This document shows, one piece after another, positions 9,701 to 18,026 of a stretch of DNA of 64,000 bases (its first letter is position 1; every line of letters starts with the position of its first letter). The position numbers and the translations under genes are program-made. Below the pieces are notes generated by a model, which did not search any database, was not told the DNA's origin, and saw only the letters and a list, made by a program, of their open reading frames with translations. The DNA comes from Lachnoclostridium phytofermentans (GTDB lineage Bacteria; Bacillota; Clostridia; Lachnospirales; Lachnospiraceae): NCBI RefSeq assembly GCF_000733755.1, contig NZ_JPOF01000006.1:310001-374000 (forward strand), read 5' to 3'.

Positions 9701-9890
9701 CGAAAATATCAACTTTCCCTGTGGAGTTAACTACATCTTTTGCATTCTGAATAAGCTCCCAAATCCAGCGATAGGAAGTATCTTCATTATTGCTATTTTC
9801 CAATTTTTTGAGTTGGTCGATAATTTTATTTGCAGCTTGTGTTGTTTGTGCTTCACTGCGTAAATTTTTAACCTTATTTTCTATACTCAT
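6702..9890 (-). CDS. Large GHKL/sacsin-like ATPase, putative defence sensor
   Basis: A 1062-residue protein. Its N-terminus is a GHKL (Hsp90/MutL/histidine-kinase) ATPase fold of the sacsin-like type: WIWELIQNAKD (about 42-52) supplies the catalytic Glu and Mg-binding Asn, and GKFGTGFLTTHLL (about 110-122) is the glycine-rich ATP lid. A long helical region with no known motif follows. The C-terminal ~80 residues (VDIRIVVRPSDDD..., YELWTDNGDGNTRMI) form a beta-rich module. Comparable ATPases occur next to toxic effectors in defence islands. The ribosome-binding site is AAAGGAAG before ATG. It is the first large gene of the unit with the TIR gene; a truncated ADP-ribosyltransferase lies 72 bases upstream on the same strand. 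Confidence 0.8.
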   Translation of the reverse strand: MSIENKVKNLRSEAQTTQAANKIIDQLKKLENSNNEDTSYRWIWELIQNAKDVVNSTGKVDIFVNFDETRKVIEFMHNGKLFLTKNIVFLIEQVSTKERNELDRKEKKITGKFGTGFLTTHLLSKKVNVTGYLCDEDEPLYQFNIDIDRSSDNQLEIIKSIERSCEQLNKNAVEVTKEINENNFNTCFTYELNALGIQTAKDGLNNLVASIAYVFAFVPEIKSITIQANTTKGNYNQVLSRGDDLTVTLKNAQIITVCDSRKKNPRYIFTLKDETLTHLSIAVELLDVGEKATIQRPYGNLPKLFCDFPLLGTSDFAFPIVINNPYFEPTEPRDGIELESRAEEKQFIKDNKLSLETAVELYKAALSFFVENNYKGVYNIVKINEQPHKTWLNAEWFDNKILEPIKEEIKYLNLITTNTGDKKPLFEGWDDPVVLIPKNQENREEMLKLWSLSNALFPQFLPKQDELEAWCSSLWDECKNLGIENIVQAIQSSENISFLENILSGQDVFVWLNEFYKLLLTSEDESCKKTIEQSEVFLNQNGKFCCLNKVSFDKELDDTYKEVSLILDIDVKDKLLHKRVSTEISNHVDITAYGYSELFSETIRCLQNEHQNREHFFQRILCIQTNERPKQDDFLSIAKEFYNNTAWETVGSKKYLKSIFEQALNYWVVKLCSDIQQSKTLDVFAEEHFSDNVDSAISFINQVVLFLEKNDYIHLADKYSVLPNQNGVFKRSTELQLDTGEIDEVVKDAYCFTGVDLRIKLLMSSIYFPLSENTATNLYPLAEAITNYIENHKNKLGEDNDQERLVFQNFFSYLKSTQDKTIRNAFKTLYSNLYWFYNDDIISDNMQKAEKYEQLLSKHGVKSFQELEELLKQASNVQSAETINISREQLSQLGINNEDDLFQILSIVMADGELTDSQLDKLPSGMSIDDVAKKFLHSSKKNKLSFEYYEKIMNRAIQQVFYYLKETGWYEIPETLDQWRATSYSKTVFLAKKNGVDIRIVVRPSDDDKIIFYYEQEIAAMDDTDYELWTDNGDGNTRMITLGDIIKTTGISVIPLKNLNPK

Positions 9891-9962
9891 TTTGTTAACT
9901 TCCTTTTATGTAATTTGTTATTTCTCTATTACAAAAAACTATTTAAACTTCCTCACCCATAG

Positions 9963-10316
9963 TTATTTATTCTTAATTCCAATAGATGTGCATATTTTAC
10001 CAAAGGCGGTCTTCCTCCATAGCAAAAACATTTCTTGAAAGGTAATATATCTCCAAACAGTAATGTGCTCAGGAATTGTATTTTGAAACAAATCATATTG
10101 CAACCCTTCAAAGTGAGAAAAGCTATTACTCAACTCCCCTCTACGAAGTGAAGCGTTAATTTTCTCCGACATAGAACCAGTATATAAGGTCAGTGGGCTA
10201 AGCGGAGGCTGCTTATTCAAATCAAAATGCTGTATGGCAGTATCAGAAAAGCTTGTAGACACCCATCTACCTACTTCCTCTGGCATGTTAAACTCCCTAA
10301 ATTCTCCCAAAAACAT
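9963..10316 (-). CDS. Truncated ADP-ribosyltransferase-like protein
   Basis: A 117-residue frame. The segment LTLYTGSMSEKINASLRRG (about 43-61), followed by PEHITVWRY, matches the N-terminal half of ADPRT exoenzyme-type domains: the YTG..IN..LR helix and the strand with the NAD-binding Arg. The expected downstream STS and ExE motifs are missing, since the frame ends about 30 residues after that Arg. An STS near residue 20 is probably coincidental. It is likely a broken or minimal toxin-like gene. An ATG at 10284-10286 with AGGGAG six bases upstream is an alternative start. It is first in line before the ATPase and TIR genes, on the same strand. Confidence 0.5.
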   Translation of the reverse strand: MFLGEFREFNMPEEVGRWVSTSFSDTAIQHFDLNKQPPLSPLTLYTGSMSEKINASLRRGELSNSFSHFEGLQYDLFQNTIPEHITVWRYITFQEMFLLWRKTAFGKICTSIGIKNK

Positions 10317-10347
10317 AACTCCTCAAATTCAATTTATATATATCTTA

Positions 10348-10377
10348 ATTATACAACAAATTTCATTATATTTCCAA
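10348..10377 (-). promoter_or_regulatory. Sigma-A-type promoter of the mART/ATPase/TIR unit
   Basis: On the minus strand TTGGAA is followed, after 18 bases, by a perfect TATAAT, about 30 bases upstream of the first start codon in the island operon. This supports transcription of the three genes as one unit. Confidence 0.6.
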
Positions 10378-10577
10378 TAAATTATGCATTATTATATATG
10401 ATAGAAACTAATTCTACAGTTAATTTAACTTTATATCTTTAAATTCAGACTTTTATGTCACAGGTAAAAGATTGCTCTTCACTATTAGATCCATACAACT
10501 CAGCAATATCCACTATTTGATTGCCAAAATAAAATTTTCATAAAGTACTTGACAAGATTTTCAATGCTCTCTCAGTT

Positions 10578-10620
10578 GTAAAAAATAGGCAGTTAGTTTT
10601 TCAATTGCTCACTGCCTATT
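10578..10620 (-). terminator. Terminator downstream of the rlmCD-like gene
   Basis: The stem AATAGGCAGT / ACTGCCTATT (10584-10593 and 10611-10620) has a 17-base loop. On the minus strand it is followed by TTTTTT, about 130 bases after the rlmCD-like stop codon. Between them, 10621-10747 holds no recognisable gene. Confidence 0.65.
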
Positions 10621-10747
10621 ATCTCTATTTACAATTGAATTTTCTCTACATCGGGATTTAAACCCTATGTCATCTATATTTAGACTGTTTTTTGAGGCTT
10701 GAAAAACGATGATTAAAAGTGGCTCAAACCCGCATGGTTATTGGGTT

Positions 10748-12268
10748 TTAAGCCCTTGTCATCATTATTATCGTTTCAACGTGTCCCGTCCACGGAAACA
10801 TATCCACCGGCCAAGCCTCTTTCACCTGATAACCTTTCTTCACAAAATACTTTAAATCTCTTTGCAGTGTAACTGGATTACAACTAATATAAACAACTCT
10901 ACTTGGCTGTATGCTTTCCACTGCATCAATAAACTGTTCTGTGCTTCCAGCTCTAGGGGGATCCATGATAACTACATCTGCCTTTTCCCCTTTTTCAGCC
11001 ATAACAGTCATAAATTCCGTTGCATCGGAATTATAGAAATGTTCATTTGTAATGCCATTACGCTTTGCATTTGCTATCGCATCCTTGATTGCTTCTTTAT
11101 TTACCTCAACTCCAAGTACTTCTTTTGCATATTTACTAGCTACTAAACCAATCGTTCCTATTCCACAATAAGCATCAATCACTCTTTCTTTGCCTGTTAA
11201 TCCAGCAGCCTTGATAGCTAATTGATATAAGATTTCTGTTTGAACAGGATTTACTTGATAGAAGGATTTTGATGAAATACGGAATACATTGCCACACAAT
11301 GTATCCTCAATATATCCTTTCCCATAAAGAACAGTTTCACGGTCGCCTAATATCAAGCTATCAGTACGATTATTAATATTTAATACAATTGTTGTAATCT
11401 CTGGATGAGCCTTTCTAAGAGCTGCAACAAAGTTTTTCTTCGAAGGTAGTATTGGGGATGCGATAACTAAAACTACCATGATTTCACCACTTGTAAATCC
11501 TCTTTTTACTAGCACATAACGTAGTAAACCAAAACCAGTATCTTCATCGTAGGTTTTTATCTTAAAGGATTTTAACATACCACGAATTGTTCCTATAATC
11601 TCATCCGCTTTTTTATCTTCAATTAAGCAAGCGGTAGTAGGAATGATCTGATGAGTACCTTCTTTATAGACACCAGAAATGATATTTCCCTTCGCATCAC
11701 GACCAAATACTGCTTGAACTTTATTTCGATAATGATAAGGATGTTCCATTCCTTTGATTGGATGAACTGTGCAAAAATCAGACAAAAGTTTCGCTACTTG
11801 CTTTTGCTTGATTGTTAATTGTTCTTCGTATGGTAAGTCTAAATAATGGCAACCTCCACACTTTTTAGAGTGAGAGCATTCATACTCCCCATAAATCTTC
11901 TTTTTGTTTGATCGAGGCTTTTTACTTTTTTCTGCTGTGTCATTCACGTCTTTATTCTTAACTCCAAGTCCTTTGCTCTGAAATTTATTTTTCTGACAAG
12001 CCTCCGAACTCTTAGTATATTTATTCTTTTTTGAATCAATGTTCTTTTTGGAGCTCTCCTGCTTATCTGAAAACTCTTGTTTACTTATAGCGTTCATCGA
12101 CTTATTCCCATGTTTCTCTAATTTAATATAAGGCTTGTCTGTCTTTCGACTAGCTTCTTTACTAGTATGTTGTTTCTTCGTTACACTATTATTTTTTGTA
12201 AGATTATTTCGTTTGCCAGCAACACTACTGTTTTTCTCTACATCATTTATTTTTGGAGGATTTTTCAT
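10748..12268 (-). CDS. rlmCD: 23S rRNA (uracil-C5)-methyltransferase, RlmCD/RumA family
   Basis: About 506 residues. An unusual Lys/Ser-rich N-terminal extension of ~125 residues takes the place where many homologues have a TRAM domain. It is followed by an iron-sulfur cluster motif CSHSKKCGGC. The SAM-binding Rossmann domain shows DAYCGIGTIG, then DPPRAG, and the catalytic motif ISCNP with the nucleophilic Cys. It uses SAM to methylate uracil C5 in 23S rRNA; whether this paralogue acts on one or two sites cannot be told. The start ATG (12266-12268) follows AAGGGAAAG; the longer frame starts at TTG without a clear signal. The 3' end of this gene is the probable integration site of the adjacent island. 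Confidence 0.85.
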   Translation of the reverse strand: MKNPPKINDVEKNSSVAGKRNNLTKNNSVTKKQHTSKEASRKTDKPYIKLEKHGNKSMNAISKQEFSDKQESSKKNIDSKKNKYTKSSEACQKNKFQSKGLGVKNKDVNDTAEKSKKPRSNKKKIYGEYECSHSKKCGGCHYLDLPYEEQLTIKQKQVAKLLSDFCTVHPIKGMEHPYHYRNKVQAVFGRDAKGNIISGVYKEGTHQIIPTTACLIEDKKADEIIGTIRGMLKSFKIKTYDEDTGFGLLRYVLVKRGFTSGEIMVVLVIASPILPSKKNFVAALRKAHPEITTIVLNINNRTDSLILGDRETVLYGKGYIEDTLCGNVFRISSKSFYQVNPVQTEILYQLAIKAAGLTGKERVIDAYCGIGTIGLVASKYAKEVLGVEVNKEAIKDAIANAKRNGITNEHFYNSDATEFMTVMAEKGEKADVVIMDPPRAGSTEQFIDAVESIQPSRVVYISCNPVTLQRDLKYFVKKGYQVKEAWPVDMFPWTGHVETIIMMTRA

Positions 12269-12573
12269 CGTTTTCTTTCCCTTCTTTTTTGGTATAAGCA
12301 ATTATCTATGTTATTTCATTTCGATTTTCTTTCTCTTTCTTCTCTAACTTTGCCTACCTTTTATTCTCTTTCTTTTTTCTACTTCCTTTTGTTATATCAA
12401 TAATTCACTTAATCTCTTATCTAAAATATAGTGAACCTATCTCCATCATTCATTTTTAATAAACCTTACACCTATATCATTAAATTCTCTCCGATTATAT
12501 CAGACATAACCAAACATGTCCATAAATACTATTTATTCACTAATACGATATTCACTTAACCGTAATCCAAGCG
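12269..12573. other. Intergenic region, nothing recognised
   Basis: A pyrimidine-rich, AT-rich stretch upstream of the rlmCD-like gene. No ORF with a ribosome-binding site and no strong hairpin were seen apart from the terminator that follows. It presumably holds the rlmCD promoter. Confidence 0.4.
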
Positions 12574-12626
12574 CCAAAAAGAGGCTTTGCAAAATACTAT
12601 TTCCACTAATTTTGCTCAAGCCTCTC
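12574..12626 (-). terminator. Terminator after bacteriohemerythrin gene
   Basis: The stem AGAGGCTT / AAGCCTCT (12580-12587 and 12618-12625) carries inner pairing (GCAAAA/TTTTGC) and is followed on the minus strand by TTTTT. It lies just downstream of the hemerythrin stop codon. Confidence 0.8.
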
Positions 12627-12633
12627 CTTGCCA

Positions 12634-13056
12634 TTACTTCACTTTATGTTGAATTTCTTTAGCCATTTTTACATCTTCGCCCATCATGTGACTAAATACC
12701 CACGACTGAATCATCACTTTTATAGCCTTTAATTCCTTATACGGATTTTTTGCTAAAGCTGGACAATCAATTTCCATGACGTATTTTTTAAATTTTAAAT
12801 GTTCCTTTACATGATGCACGTAACCGGAATAACCTTGTTGACGCATAATGGATTCTTCTGAATAAAAATGGTAGGAAACATACTCTCTAAGTTCACACAC
12901 AATGTCTAATAACTCCTGCTCTTGAACTCCGATACACTTTCTAACAATCAACTGCTCAATATTCCTTCCGATACGAAAGAACTCTTTGTGCTGTTGATCA
13001 ATTAATTCATCTCCAGTTTCTAACTCTTTAAACCAATCAAATGTAAAATCAAACAT
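12634..13056 (-). CDS. Bacteriohemerythrin
   Basis: About 140 residues, the usual length of a single-domain hemerythrin. It carries the di-iron ligand pattern: DQQHKEFF (His), YHFYSEES (His and Glu), HHVKEH (two His) and the C-terminal SHMMGED (His and Asp). Such proteins bind O2 reversibly at a non-heme di-iron centre and serve oxygen sensing or detoxification in anaerobes and microaerophiles. The start was moved to the ATG at 13054-13056 because the upstream in-frame ATG overlaps the ribosome-binding site GAGGTGGGGA. It is monocistronic, with its own terminator. Confidence 0.9.
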   Translation of the reverse strand: MFDFTFDWFKELETGDELIDQQHKEFFRIGRNIEQLIVRKCIGVQEQELLDIVCELREYVSYHFYSEESIMRQQGYSGYVHHVKEHLKFKKYVMEIDCPALAKNPYKELKAIKVMIQSWVFSHMMGEDVKMAKEIQHKVK

Positions 13057-13288
13057 TCCCCACCTCATATATCTTTAGTACTTAATTACTATTTAATAAT
13101 TTACATCGTAACCTCTCTATCGTCAAGTGTGAATTTTAGTTATTTTTTTATTGAATACAAGCTCATTATCAAAATGGATTTTAGAAACCTTGATCTGAAA
13201 CAAGCTATCCTAATAGAATAAAACATGTTAAAATATCAATAAAAGTAATCATAGTGTACTAAAACACGAATTTATTGGAAGGAATTGT

Positions 13289-13540
13289 ATGGGAATAGTA
13301 AGATTAATGATAACTGAAAGCAAGTGCAGAGGCGGGTATTGTAAAAAAGGTGATCACTATCTAGTGGAAGATTTATGTCCACCTTTATGCCATGAATTAT
13401 GGAATAGTATTTATCCTTTCGTTTATGCTTTGCAAAATGGAGCTACTTTAGATTATGGGAATCGTAAAGCAAAACAATTTGATATGGAATGTCCTGATAA
13501 CGGACGAGTAAAAATCCATGGCGAATATGTAGAAGATTAA
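13289..13540 (+). CDS. TIGR04076 family protein
   Basis: An 83-residue protein. The C-terminal pattern CPPLCHELWNSIYPFVYALQ, followed by a short loop and MECPDNG, is that of the TIGR04076 family, small proteins of unknown function common in clostridia and methanogens and often linked to redox enzymes. The Cys residues (about 13, 18, 29, 33 and 69) may bind metal; that is a guess. It has a good ribosome-binding site, GGAAGGAA, before ATG and a bidirectional terminator downstream. Confidence 0.8.
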   Translation: MGIVRLMITESKCRGGYCKKGDHYLVEDLCPPLCHELWNSIYPFVYALQNGATLDYGNRKAKQFDMECPDNGRVKIHGEYVED

Positions 13541-13582
13541 TTAGAAAAAACATACGTACTTTTTCTTATAATGTCAAAAAAA

Positions 13583-13622
13583 AGATAAGCATTATGTCAT
13601 TCTCATAATGCCTATCTTCTAT
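13583..13622. terminator. Bidirectional terminator
   Basis: A stem AGATAAGCATTATG / CATAATGCCTATCT with a seven-base loop, flanked by an A-run on one side and a T-rich tract on the other. It separates the convergent TIGR04076 gene and the LysM-GH18 gene. Confidence 0.8.
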
Positions 13623-13631
13623 CTTTTTATT

Positions 13632-14903
13632 TTATAAAATTTCAAACATCACATTTACTAACAACCAGTTCGGACGGAACAATCTCATTAACTGCCAATA
13701 ACCAACACCTCGGAAATCATATTCTTTCACGAGTTCTAGTTTCGCCTTGATGCTTCTCACATCCTCAAACCATACTTCATGATCTACGCCTTCACGAGTA
13801 TAGGTAAAAAATGGGGTTTGAGCAACTTCATCAAATTGAATTACCGCATTGTTCGCAGCAGCGATTTGGACTGCTTCAATATTTCCTATTGCTCTTGCTC
13901 TTGACTCTCCTTTGACATAAGGAAGTGTCCAGTCATATCCATAGTTTGGGATTCCCATATCAATCTTATCGACTGGTATTTGAGTCACTGCAAAATCAAG
14001 CACTTCTCTAACTTTATTAATTGGTGCAACCGCCATAGGTTCACTATAAGTATAGCCCCATTCGTATGTCATCAAAAGAACGCTATTTGCACTCTCCCCA
14101 AGCAAGCGATAATCAATGCCTTCATATAATAAACCAGCCTGAGATTCACTTACCTTTGGTGCCAATGCTACAGAAACAAAGAAGTCCTCTGCGTTCATTC
14201 TTCTTGTTAATTCTGCAACAAATTCTGCAAAAGCGATGCGATCTTCTCCTTTGACGTATTCAAAATCTACATCAACGCCTACATACTGTTTTTCCTTCAC
14301 TGTAGCTAATAATTCATTAATCAAATGATTTTGAGCTTCCTTATTCTGCGTTATAGCAGTTACTAATGCACTATTAAAAGCTCCATTTGCATCCGAAGGT
14401 GTCAGTGTTAATACAGGACCTACTCCATACTTTGTTGTTATTTCTAATACTTCTTCGTCATCTACTGGAACTAAATCCCCTTCCGGTGTAAAACCATACG
14501 AGAAGATACTTAGTGTTGTTAGGTATGGAAGAGTTTGCTCTAATACTTGAAAACTTACATAAGGATAAACATAACCATTCGTAGAAATAATTTTATCTCG
14601 TACTCCCTCATAAGTGATGACTAAAACCTGGCCTTCTCTTAATTGTTGCTCCTGTATAATATACGGATTGTTACGAATTAAACTAATGACACTAACTTGA
14701 AAACTCTGTGCTATGGAATAGAGCGTGTCACCAGGCTTTACCTGATATATTTTAGTGGGATGCAGGATTAATAATGCTTGACCAACCACTAAATTCTCGG
14801 GTGTGTAGATCTCGTTATCAAAAATAAGTCGTTGTACCGATACTCCGTATTGATTTGCAATTGCAAATACGTTATCCCCTGGTTTTACTACATGAATTTC
14901 CAT
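13632..14903 (-). CDS. LysM-GH18 peptidoglycan hydrolase, SleL/YaaH type
   Basis: A 423-residue protein with no signal peptide. Two LysM repeats occupy ~1-47 (VVKPGDNVFAIANQYGVSV) and ~52-98 (YQVKPGDTLYSIAQSFQVSV). A GH18 catalytic barrel (~110-415) contains the motif GVDVDFEY, whose Glu is the catalytic acid. This is the architecture of spore cortex-associated N-acetylglucosaminidases (SleL/YaaH), which degrade cortical fragments during germination. Spore localisation is inferred from the family and from the missing signal sequence. It indicates that the host sporulates. The ribosome-binding site is weak (GGAAA). It is monocistronic. Confidence 0.85.
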   Translation of the reverse strand: MEIHVVKPGDNVFAIANQYGVSVQRLIFDNEIYTPENLVVGQALLILHPTKIYQVKPGDTLYSIAQSFQVSVISLIRNNPYIIQEQQLREGQVLVITYEGVRDKIISTNGYVYPYVSFQVLEQTLPYLTTLSIFSYGFTPEGDLVPVDDEEVLEITTKYGVGPVLTLTPSDANGAFNSALVTAITQNKEAQNHLINELLATVKEKQYVGVDVDFEYVKGEDRIAFAEFVAELTRRMNAEDFFVSVALAPKVSESQAGLLYEGIDYRLLGESANSVLLMTYEWGYTYSEPMAVAPINKVREVLDFAVTQIPVDKIDMGIPNYGYDWTLPYVKGESRARAIGNIEAVQIAAANNAVIQFDEVAQTPFFTYTREGVDHEVWFEDVRSIKAKLELVKEYDFRGVGYWQLMRLFRPNWLLVNVMFEIL

Positions 14904-15004
14904 ATAAATTTCCGTTTTTTTTAATCATATTACAGGAAAAAGAAGAATATGAATAAATCTATTATTTTAAACAAAATCGGTATAATAAATTCTTATAGGA
15001 AAAT

Positions 15005-16348
15005 CTAAACAGTTCGTACATTTTTCCAACGTCCAGATGCGTAACGAACATATGCAACAATTAGAGCAACAGTCCAACCGATTGGAATAGACCACCAAAT
15101 CGCATGATAACCAATACCTGATAATGTAGCAAGACCATACGCAAGAACAACTCTAACACTTAAATTACAAAGAGTTGCAATCATAAAAACTTTCATATCT
15201 CCAGCTCCACGTAGAACACCGTTAAAATTATTCATAGTTCCCATAATGACATAGAAAACCGATACAACTTTTAGGTATTCAATACCAACTTCCATTACCT
15301 TTTCGCTAGCACCAGTTTCAATAAAGAAACCAATAAATTGTTCCCCATAAAGATATAATATACCAGCGATAAATAAACCAAAAATCCAAACCATGGATAA
15401 TGCTCCACGCAATCCTTTTGCAACACGCTCTGGCTTCTTAGCACCAATATTTTGAGCGGTAAAGGTTGACATGGCACTACCTATATTAACCATAGGCATG
15501 ATTGCAACAGAATCAATTTTTGTAGCTGCTGTATAGCCAGCCATAACGTCAGGTCCATATCGATTAACAAGGGCTTGTACTAAGACAATTCCAATAGAAA
15601 CGATAGATTGCTGTATTATAGATGGAACCGCAATATTTGCAACTGTCTTTAAGATTTCAAGATCGAAATACCTGGATTCTTCTTGTACCTTTAATTTCTT
15701 CATATAAATTAGCAGTGCTAAAAATGATAACACCGCCGATAACGCTTGAGCTATCAAAGTTGCATAAGCTACTCCTGCAACACCTAGCCCGAAATTTATT
15801 ACAAATACTAAATCAAGTACAATATTTAATATTGAAGAGAATGCTAAAAATAACAATGGCACTTTCGAATTTCCTAGAGCATTAAAAATCGCATTTAATG
15901 TATTAAACAAAAATAAAAAGATAACTCCCATAAAATAAATGCTTAGGTAAATTGCAGCATCTTCAAATACTTCAGGAGGTGTATTCATTGCTCGTAAAAT
16001 ACTTCGATGTAATAATAATCCTAATACTGTAATAAAAGAACTAATGGCGAGCATCGTTAACATTACAGTACGAATCGCACTGCGCATTTTTCCGAATTTC
16101 CCTGCTCCAAAATATTGAGATATTACAACAGATGCCCCAATACCTGCCCCTGTCGCAATTGCTATAAACAAAAATGTGATAGAAGAACAGGTTCCAACTG
16201 CCGCCAGAGCATTAGCGCCCACCTTCTTTCCTACAATCATTGTATCCGCTAAGTTATACGCTTGTTGAAATAAATTTCCCAAAACCATGGGGATCGCAAA
16301 TTTAACTAAGGTTCTCCCAGGATTTCCGGAAGTCATGTCACCCTTCAT
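15005..16348 (-). CDS. MATE family efflux transporter
   Basis: About 447 residues with twelve predicted membrane helices in two similar halves. The opening MTSGNPGRTLVKFAIPMVLG and the segment QQAYNLADTMIVGK are typical of the MATE/DinF family, which exports cationic compounds using an Na+ or H+ gradient. The substrate is unknown. The start is taken as ATG 16346-16348; an in-frame TTG three codons upstream is also possible, with GGAAAGGAA before either. The next gene upstream on the same strand is an MFS transporter about 85 bases away, so co-transcription is possible. Confidence 0.9.
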   Translation of the reverse strand: MKGDMTSGNPGRTLVKFAIPMVLGNLFQQAYNLADTMIVGKKVGANALAAVGTCSSITFLFIAIATGAGIGASVVISQYFGAGKFGKMRSAIRTVMLTMLAISSFITVLGLLLHRSILRAMNTPPEVFEDAAIYLSIYFMGVIFLFLFNTLNAIFNALGNSKVPLLFLAFSSILNIVLDLVFVINFGLGVAGVAYATLIAQALSAVLSFLALLIYMKKLKVQEESRYFDLEILKTVANIAVPSIIQQSIVSIGIVLVQALVNRYGPDVMAGYTAATKIDSVAIMPMVNIGSAMSTFTAQNIGAKKPERVAKGLRGALSMVWIFGLFIAGILYLYGEQFIGFFIETGASEKVMEVGIEYLKVVSVFYVIMGTMNNFNGVLRGAGDMKVFMIATLCNLSVRVVLAYGLATLSGIGYHAIWWSIPIGWTVALIVAYVRYASGRWKNVRTV

Positions 16349-16433
16349 CGTTATCAATAGTTCCTTTCCTTTGTAGTTCTTATTCTTCGATAAATAGTCT
16401 TTCCTTTTCTTTTTTTCTTATGAGTATTTTTTC

Positions 16434-17723
16434 TTATGAGTATTTTTTCTTCCCCATTTTTTGAATCATTGATACACCAACTATCATAATAATTGGAAAT
16501 ATTATAACTGGTATCATACCTGCTTTTAAACCGAATGTTGTCCTATTCGCAACGAATCCTACAATGGCAGGCCCCAGGGCACATCCCACATCTCCCGCTA
16601 ATGCTAAAATAGCAAACATCGCTGTTCCACCCATACGATAACGCTTTGCTGCAAGACTAAAAGTTCCTGGCCACATAATACCTACCGAGAATCCGCAGAT
16701 TGCACAGGCAATTAAAGAAAGAAATGGTATTGGTGAGAATATCACTGTTAGATAACTTAAAATGCAAAGAGCACTGGAAAGTGCCATTGCACGTTCTAAC
16801 TTAATTCGCTCTCCCATCTTCCCATACAATGCTCTAGAAATTCCCATTAATAAGGCAAATGCACATGGTCCTAACAAGTCTCCAACCGTTTTACTTACCT
16901 TAAGTCCTACTTCTGCAAAATAAGATGCCCATTGAGACATCGCTTGTTCAGCCGCCCCGGAACATATCATTAGTAAAAAAAGCCACACAAACATAGAAGA
17001 AATAAAAATACTTTTTCGCGATTTTTCTATCTTTTTCTCTTCTCTATGCAGATGTTTCTCCACAGAACTTACATTCTCCTCATCAAAACTTATATTCTCC
17101 TCGTGATGATCCGATAACGTACAAAGTGGTACCTTGGAAAATAAGATAAGGTTACCAAGCGGTACCAACATCCACAGATAAGCCAGGATAGACCAATGTC
17201 CAATTCCAACGAAAAGAAAGAACAAAGTAGAGAAAATTACAACCCCTACATGACCAAAACAATAAAAGGAATGGAGTAAGCTCATTGCTTTATCCTTCTC
17301 TTTCCCTGGTAATGATTCTACAATAGGACTAATGATTACTTCAATAATTCCGCCACCTATTGCATTGAATGCCACTGCGATTAACAATCCAAGATAAGGG
17401 TTTTCAAGTAGCTTAGGTAATGTTCCAAGGCTTATTAAGCCGAGGACACAGAAACCATGAGCTACGATAGCTGAAATACGATACCCTATTTTATCTATTG
17501 TTTTCGCTCCAATAAAATCAACAATGATTTGTATGATAAAGTTTATGGACACCATCATGGCGATACGTTCCAGAGATACCTCAAATTCTTTCTGAAAAGT
17601 CAAAAACAATAATGGTGGAAAATTATTAATAATTGCCTGTGTTATGTACCCAATATAACTTGCATAAAGTGTATGATGATATTCCAGTTTCGTTCCTCGA
17701 TGCTTTACCCTCAAAAAACTCAT
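16434..17723 (-). CDS. MFS transporter
   Basis: A protein of about 429 residues with around twelve predicted membrane helices and a charged central loop (HHEENISFDEEN...; about 205-240). The fold and motifs such as DKIGYRIS between helices 2 and 3 mark the major facilitator superfamily, nearest in feel to the fucose/sugar permease-like group. The substrate is unknown. The start was set at ATG 17721-17723, seven bases after AAAGGAG; the frame extends 26 codons further upstream without a start signal, and those codons are Arg/Lys-rich. It precedes the MATE gene on the same strand. Confidence 0.85.
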   Translation of the reverse strand: MSFLRVKHRGTKLEYHHTLYASYIGYITQAIINNFPPLLFLTFQKEFEVSLERIAMMVSINFIIQIIVDFIGAKTIDKIGYRISAIVAHGFCVLGLISLGTLPKLLENPYLGLLIAVAFNAIGGGIIEVIISPIVESLPGKEKDKAMSLLHSFYCFGHVGVVIFSTLFFLFVGIGHWSILAYLWMLVPLGNLILFSKVPLCTLSDHHEENISFDEENVSSVEKHLHREEKKIEKSRKSIFISSMFVWLFLLMICSGAAEQAMSQWASYFAEVGLKVSKTVGDLLGPCAFALLMGISRALYGKMGERIKLERAMALSSALCILSYLTVIFSPIPFLSLIACAICGFSVGIMWPGTFSLAAKRYRMGGTAMFAILALAGDVGCALGPAIVGFVANRTTFGLKAGMIPVIIFPIIMIVGVSMIQKMGKKKYS

Positions 17724-18026
17724 ATGATTTCTCCTTTTGTTTCTTACAATCCTTCTCTTGATTAATAAACACATAAAAACTGTTGCAGCATAATTAGCCA
17801 TATTGAAAAATCATAAACAAAATGAATAACTCATAAAGGAAAATATTCTTTCCTTTCACTATTCTAAATGCATATGATTTCCATTGGGCAAATATTATGT
17901 TGCAACAGCCCTTGATTTTACTACAAATCAATAGTAATGCGTTATAATAAAATATAGAAAAAGTTAGCTTCTATCATATTATACCTTCTAATTCCTTTCT
18001 ATTTCAAGTATATTAGCTACATTTCC

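Noticed and set aside
9963-10316. Circularly permuted ADP-ribosyltransferase (STS motif near the N-terminus)
   Set aside because: The STS lies in a lead-in segment (PEEVGRWVSTSFSDTAIQ) that aligns with the normal helix before YTG; coincidence is simpler than permutation.
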